From: Spirodela intermedia
Taxonomy: Eukaryota > Streptophyta > Magnoliopsida > Alismatales > Araceae
DNA: 64,000 nucleotides
Assembly: GCA_902729315.2 (NCBI GenBank)
Contig: LR746264.1
Location: 9,269,878 to 9,333,877 of the forward strand
Reading direction: 5' to 3'
The notes under the pieces were generated by a model. The model was not told where the DNA came from, searched no databases, and saw only the letters and a list, made by a program, of their open reading frames with translations. The translations under genes and the position numbers were made by a program. Each line of letters opens with the position of its first letter. The stretch's first letter is position 1. Shown here one piece after another: positions 58,801 through 64,000 of the stretch.

Positions 58801-59290
58801 CTTCGATATTTAGATAGTTCTTTAGATTTTGTGATCCATTTTAACTAGCAAAGTTATCTTTCTACTATTGGCTTTGTTGATGTAGATTTTACTAGGGATT
58901 TAGATCATCGAAGATCTATGACGGGATATATTTTTACTATGGTTAGTGGACCTATCAATTAGAAGTTTACACTTTAGACTATTGTTGCATTATCTACAAC
59001 TAAGGCGGACTACATGGAAGCTACTGAAGTTGTTAAGGAGGTCTTGTGGTTGAAGGGATTATTGAACGAACTTAGGATTCAATAGGGTGAAGTTCTTCTG
59101 TATTGTGATAGTCAAAGTATTATTTGCTTAACAAAGAATTAAGTCTATCATACACGATTAAAGCATATTGAAGTGCGAAATCACAAAATCTGTGAGTTGG
59201 TGAATTTTAGAGATATCTCTTTAGAGAAGATTTACACTAAGGAGAATGCTACAAATATATTGATGAAGGTCGTCACATTGAAGAAGTTCA
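55882..59290 (+). pseudogene. Decayed Gag-Pol of the Tork-like copia
   Basis: Domain order Gag, zinc knuckle, protease, integrase, RT, RNase H is complete, but dozens of stops break it. Longest open pieces are Gag 55882-56121 and the RT end 58411-58848. Stops often stand where relatives have Trp or Gln. Confidence 0.85.
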
Positions 59291-59401
59291 AATATTGTTT
59301 GAATACGATTCATGTTGTAGGTACCTTATAGAAGGTGAGAACTTACAACGTGGACAGATGTCAACTTCGGGTGCAGCGATGATGGCTGTCAAAGTGGAGT
59401 T

Positions 59402-60008
59402 TGTTAGTGGTGTCAGTCCATCACAACTGACCCATTCGGGAGACGTGCGAGAGAAGCTCTCTTGTCTCAACCGTTCAAGAGACGTGAGAGAGAGCTCTCT
59501 GGTTTGACCTGCTTAGGAGGCATACAAGGAGTAAGGGGGCGGTGACACGGTGTTCACGTCGACCCTTATGACCCATTCTAGGGGTCATGTAGAGAAAGAG
59601 AATGAGGGTGGTGCACATAGATCGAGATGTTTCTTTTTAAGAAGCGATTATAGTTTCTTGTTTTCCATAAATAGGGCATGTATTTCTCCTTTTTTTAGTA
59701 CGACATATGACTATTTCTCTCTTGAATCAATTCTCTCTCTCCATCAACTTTATTTTTTTGATTGACATCTCCTCTTTTCTATTATAGGCAAAGTCATTAT
59801 AGAAGGAGAGAAGAGTCCATTGTTAACTTTTGAGTGTGTGAGTCATCTCGAGGACATCGAGATGTAGATTAGAGGTGCTTAGTGGAAGTCTTGTTCTCAT
59901 CAGGATTCCTGATAGCTTGGTGATATCTCTTCTATTTGTTCTCATTGATATTCAAAAATTGAGTTTCTACTATTATTAAGATCCTATATTTGCATATTTT
60001 TTCCTACA
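59402..60008 (+). repeat. 3' LTR of the Tork-like copia
   Basis: 607 bp, paired with 54844-55459. Followed by TCGAG and the resumed minisatellite. Confidence 0.9.
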
Positions 60009-60139
60009 TCGAGGGGTATTGCGGGACGCTAGGAGGTGATGCACGAGGCGTCTGAAGGCGACACACGGGGCGTCAGGAGGCGTCGTGAGGTAATGTGCAT
60101 AGTGTTATGAGGTAGCGTGAGGCATTGGGAGGCGATGCA
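60009..60139. repeat. 21-bp minisatellite, middle block
   Basis: Continuation of the repeat after the copia insertion, up to the TSD of the solo LTR. Confidence 0.8.
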
Positions 60140-61765
60140 TGATGTGACTTAGTCGCTATATATTAAATCACGCAAATCTAAAATTTATAAAACTAGAAAA
60201 TATGATTTTTCAGATATTTAGAAGTATTTATAAACAAATATATTAATTATAATTCAATAAAACTTCCACAAAATAGCGATAATTTTCCAAGTCGATCACA
60301 GGGATGTAATATAATATCTGGTAATTATTCAGAATTTTCCTCAAAGAATAATATTTTCTATGAATTTTATACTAAGAAATAAAAAGGAAATATATTTAAA
60401 ATTCACGGAAAAAAGAAATAAGGGTGCGGATGTCAGGATGACATCAGCGTTCTGGCGAACGCAAATTGGGTGCAAACAGAGTTCTGCTCGAGAATTCTTA
60501 CGTAAGCGATTACAGATGATTTAATTGATCAAATTAAGATCTGTAAAAGCCGGAAGAATCGTAATGAAATGAAGTATATCTTGGTAAATTTAAAATCAAC
60601 AAATTATCACTAAATGAAATGAAAATTAAGTTGAAAGTAGGAAAACAGAGTTCCGGCGTCGCGACGGCGATGCATCGGCGATGCACTGGAATTTTGAGTG
60701 TTCAGGAGGATAGTCGTGCAATGTCCACGGCCTCGAAAGCTCTGCTTGGACAAGGACGATGTGGGCAATCTCTGATCTCCTTGCAAAGTCTAGAGATCAA
60801 TGAAATGGGTCGTCGAATCGTCTCTGGCGGCTGTCACCTAGCGGAGTAGAAAAACAACGACTTTGCGGCTCTCCAGCGACTGTCACCCGATGGAGAGGAG
60901 CTGGATGGAGGTGGGGCACGTGTCAGGGAGCTTCATCCTCAAGTCCGGCAGCAAGAGGAGGCTCTTCATTGCATTTGGTATGCTCTCAAGTGGTGGCGAC
61001 TCGTCTCCTGACGGATCGTCCTCTTCCCCACGACGGCTTGTTCGTTGATCAATCGGAGATGATTTATTCGATGGATTCGCAATCCTTTTATCGTGAATCC
61101 TTCAGCAATTTTAGTAACAATGCTCCGCGAATCGCGTTGACGAGATTTTTGCCGATGATCCAGCGATTCTGGTTGCTTAATCCTTCACCGGCGATCTGCA
61201 GGAAAGTCACGATAATGAGATAAAAATATGAGTTTTGGCTCTGGGAGGATTCGAATCCGTATCAGTTGCCCCACCTCTTCTGAGGAAGGTGACGGGTTTA
61301 GTCCCACATCGGTTGTGTGCCGAATTTTCGGGCGAATATATAATAATGTTACATTTGTAACCAAAGTCATTTTCTCGCGCGTGTACGACCACTCCTTGCC
61401 CAACAGCCGACTGGCCACCAGTGACGTGAAAGGGGAGTGGCGTACACGTGCCCCCATCGGTTCAAGCCGCTCGAGCCCTTGCTCGTGGCTCATGCCTGAC
61501 TGCACTTCTGACCCGCTTGCGGGCCCGACTGGCCGACGGGTCCCCCCGATTTTGCTACATTTTTATTTTAATTTCTTTTCCTTCATTTATCTCAAAAGTT
61601 AGACTGTAAAAATCGTATAAAATCACATAATTACTCAAAAAATCATGTTAATCAATTGAAAACCACTTTTCACACTTGAACACAAATATAAGTCTATTTA
61701 TCATGAGTTAAGGCTAAAACTATATTATTTACTAATTATTAACTCATGATAATGAAGACTTATCA
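60140..61765 (-). mobile_element. Solo LTR, 1626 bp (TSD ATGCA), reverse orientation
   Basis: Reverse complement of 48129-49759 over its whole length. Plus strand starts TGATGTGACTTAG and ends GACTTATCA, with ATGCA at 60135-60139 and 61766-61770. The GATTCGAATCC phrase (about 61249 on the other strand) corresponds to the tRNA-like phrase in the first copy. Confidence 0.88.
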
Positions 61766-62010
61766 ATGCACGAGACACTGAGAGTCAATGCTTGGGGTGT
61801 CGAGAGGCTAGCGCCACCGAGAGGAGAAGGGCACTAGAGAGGGAGGACGGTGGAGAAGGTGAGGGGGATGAGCCAAAGGAGGTGGACAAAGAAGAGAGCC
61901 TGACCTAGGAGGATGTCGAGAGGCAATGCTTGGGGCGTCGAGAGGCGACGCATGGGGCATCTGGAAGCAATGCTCAAGCCATCAAGAGGTTGACGTCGAC
62001 GAGAGCAGAA
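61766..62010. repeat. 21-bp minisatellite, right block
   Basis: Resumed repeat (GCTTGGGGCGTCGAGAGGCG-type units), more degenerate, passing into purine-rich, GC-moderate sequence up to the LTR at 62316. Confidence 0.7.
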
Positions 62011-62315
62011 GGGTGCCGCCAAAGGAGGGAACCACCAGAGGAGGGTGGCGCATCAGAGAGGGAGGTGGCGGTGGCATGGCAGCCTAGAGGAGTGGCCAGC
62101 AGCCTGGAGGGGCGAAATCGGAGGCAAGGAGGGCGGCGCCAAAAGGAGAAGGAGAGTGATGACAAAGACGACAACTCTAGAAGAGGGAAGAGCAACGATG
62201 CTAAAGAGCTGTTCGAGGAGGGAAAAGGCCAGCGAGAAGGAGAGCAGTGTGTCAGAGATGGGTGGCCCACTAAAGAGGAGGAGGACGATGAGGAATACCT
62301 AGGGCTCTAATACCA
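62011..62315 (-). other. Region between the minisatellite and the right LTR
   Basis: Purine-rich on the plus strand (GGAGGTGGCG, AAAGGAGAAGGAGAG). It is the 5' leader side of the short-LTR element and ends in its primer-binding site. Open frames in both directions have no recognisable domain. Confidence 0.5.
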
Positions 62316-64000
62316 TGTTGACACATGAGAGGAAACCTAGAATCCATAATCCTCTTCTAAGGAAGAAGAGTACATGAGATTATATAGAAGAGACTAATAA
62401 AGAGAGATGAGAAGAGAGAGATAGGTAATGGACCCTAGTGGGTCAAGAGTTTGATAGCATTATTGAACAACTGACTTATTTGATTACAACAAAAGTGCAA
62501 TTGAAGTTATTTTTATAAGAAATATTGTACCTTATAAAATAGTTGACATTGGTTCAATGAAAATTTGGATATTTGATAGAGCGGTAAGAGAGCTTAAAAA
62601 TGTTTGTAATGTTTTAGTATTATATTAGAATTTGATTTCACTTAAAGTTTTAGAGGTGCATATATATTATTTCAAAGTTAAGAATAAGATCATCAAGGTC
62701 AATAAGTGAATGCTTGTTTTGATAAATGAAAGTCATCAAGTAAATATTTACAAACTTAAAGGAATCACTATTGAAAGTAGAACTTGTGTTACGACATCAA
62801 ATGATTCCATGACTCATAACACTATTCTATGGCGCTTATAATTGAGTCATATGAGTAAGATATGTATGTAGAAACTTACATGTAAGAGGATTTCTACATT
62901 ATATGAAAATTTGTAAATTATTTTTTTGTAAATATTATGTCATAGAAAAATAATATACGATGTGATTCAAGGTAGCAAAGTATGACATAGGTGGTGTGAT
63001 GAATTATATTCATTCAAATATGTGTGATTTGATTGATGCGATGTTGATGGGTGAAGCTCATTACTTTATAACTTTTGTTAATAACTTTTCTAAAAAAGTT
63101 TAGATATTCTTCTTGAATTACTAATTATAAGTGTTTGCAAAATTCAAGACTTAGTGTGTGAAGGTGGAGAACTAAATAGGGAGGAAGATCAATTTTGTGA
63201 TTGTTGAGAGAGCATGTTGTTTGTACCTGAATTTCAACATGTCTAAGGAATTTTATGCAGAAGTTATGAGTATGGTGATTTATTTAGTGAATAAATTGTC
63301 AAACTACTGTTCATAAGAAGGTGGCCGATGAGGTATAAATTGAAAATCATGTCAATTATTCGAATTTACATATATTTAAATCTCTAGTTATGTCCTTACT
63401 TATGTTAATGAGAGATCAAAGTTGAATCTAAAGTTGAGAAAATACATTTTCTTTGACTATAGTAATAATATAAAGGGGTATCGACTTTGAAATTTGGAGG
63501 CAGAGAAAGTTATTTTCAATATAGATGTGGTCTTTGATGAATATCATATGTTAAAGTTCATATTTACATAATACATGATTTAATAATCTTGATGATACTT
63601 ATATTGAGGACAAAATAAGTTTAAAGGTGGAGAATGTGCATTATTAGACATGAAAATCAAGTTGAAGAATAATAAGATGTTCTTGATTGTATTACTACTA
63701 GACATGAGAAATATAAATTAAAGCCTTCTATTTATCTTGATGATTATATTGTCTTTACTTTATTTATAGAAGATTATGAGTCATCAATTTTTCAAAAGTC
63801 AATTAGTTATCTTGAAAAGAAGAAGTGGCTATAGGCGATACTTGAGGAGCAAGTATTATTGAACAAGAATCATACATAAAAGTTAATGAATCTTACTACA
63901 AGGAAGTGAGTTATTAGGTGTAAATGAGTGTATACGAAGAAGTTATTGATGGTTGAGGGTGATCAACCACAATATAAATAAGAGTTGTTGTAAAATACTT

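Larger units (their letters stand above)
54844..60008 (+). mobile_element. Tork/Tnt1-like copia retrotransposon inserted in the minisatellite (5.2 kb)
   Basis: LTRs 54844-55459 (616 bp) and 59402-60008 (607 bp), TGTTGGCGG/TGTTAGTGG start and CCTACA end. Target duplication TCGGG/TCGAG with one change. A primer-binding site TGGTATCA starts two bases after the 5' LTR. In order: Gag (55550-56120; LLHGSTTPILEDVIDSLIEY), zinc knuckle CHKCHEKGHLRRDC (about 56190-56235), protease remnant LDTSCVYHV (56370), integrase (YVHLDVRGL, FLTFVNNFSRKVWIFFLKHK, about 56935-57060), RT (YGLKQVSR, FYVDDMF, 58215-58380), RT/RNase H linker (STIGSLIYAMICTRPDITH, 58675-58730) and RNase H to about 59290. Many in-frame stops, so it is inactive. 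Confidence 0.92.
53627..62469 (-). mobile_element. Short-LTR copia derivative with a minisatellite interior, hit by two later insertions
   Basis: LTRs 53627-53781 and 62316-62469 (155 and 154 bp, TGTTGACAC...GAACA). A primer-binding site (TGGTATTAGAGCC, minus strand, about 62303-62315) sets the leftward orientation. Beside the left LTR, the minus strand encodes an RNase H end (NVTYVFTKSLAYVSYN, KLGIFDLYAL), so the element derives from copia. Most of the remaining interior is a 21-bp minisatellite, apparently replacing gag and pol. Flanking 5-mers GGTGA and ACTGA agree at only three positions, so the TSD is decayed. Confidence 0.8.
52191..64000 (+). mobile_element. Old Tork/Tnt1-like copia, split by a nested insertion, runs off the right edge
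   Basis: Probable 5' LTR about 52191-52752, similar in layout to the LTR at 54844 (GGCGGTGTCAACC start, ATAAATAGGACAT, then the CATCTCAAGG phrase). Gag remnants at 52760-53330 (KKAGGFIHTYLSN) and 53130-53260. The copy is interrupted at 53627 and resumes at 62470 with protease/integrase remnants (YFITFVNNFSKKV-like near 63065) and the start of RT-linked sequence near 63800. Full of stops. The 3' end is outside the window. Confidence 0.75.

Noticed and set aside
60009-62010. CRISPR-like spaced repeats
   Set aside because: Units are contiguous, variable and without spacers, in a plant nuclear context.

Overview
The window is nuclear DNA of a flowering plant. It holds intron-containing genes for cytosolic ascorbate peroxidase, an NT-C2 domain protein, RAD51B and a euAP2 transcription factor with a miR172-type site, followed by about 50 kb of nested LTR retrotransposons. 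The GC-rich first exons would suit a monocot or basal angiosperm, but the species cannot be fixed from this sequence.

Positions 1-13,400 are gene space. A partial APX gene runs leftward off the edge (1-250, minus). It is divergent from a three-exon NT-C2 protein gene (2030-3769). A twelve-exon RAD51B gene follows (4146-8346), then a ten-exon AP2-like gene (10656-13235). All exons were assembled by hand from GT-AG junctions, phase and family similarity.

Positions about 13,590-36,880 are a degenerate tandem array of five units of roughly 3 kb that starts in the AP2 3' flank. Units contain decayed copies of the AP2 last exon, recurring small minus-strand ORFs of an unidentified basic family (core R-x3-IKxKI), and conserved paired TGACG motifs. 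Unit 1 is interrupted by a full-length, decayed Ty1/copia element (16336-22587, TSD AGGAG). Unit 5 preserves a paralogous empty site for that insertion. Unit 4 carries an inverted block and a long hairpin.

Positions 36,880-64,000 are nested retroelements. An old plus-strand copia relic is split by a minus-strand copia with 131-bp LTRs (38937-50850, TSD TACTT). That element carries a 5'-truncated Ty3/gypsy copy whose 3-kb ORF lacks RT and RNase H but keeps an apparently intact integrase (39908-45024), and a solo LTR (48129-49759, TSD GCATG). Next comes a pseudogene of the AP2 5' leader and first exon (about 51693-52185), cut by an old Tork/Tnt1-like copia that runs off the right edge. Inside it lies a short-LTR copia derivative filled with a 21-bp minisatellite (53627-62469). 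That derivative was in turn hit by a Tork-like copia (54844-60008) and a second solo LTR (60140-61765, TSD ATGCA).

No rRNA, tRNA or CRISPR was found. The four genes look functional or nearly so. The rest records local duplication, insertion into insertion, LTR recombination and mutational decay. The most unusual items are the AP2 stop codon overlapping its altered miR172 site, the small-ORF array beside AP2, and the RT-less integrase-bearing gypsy ORF.
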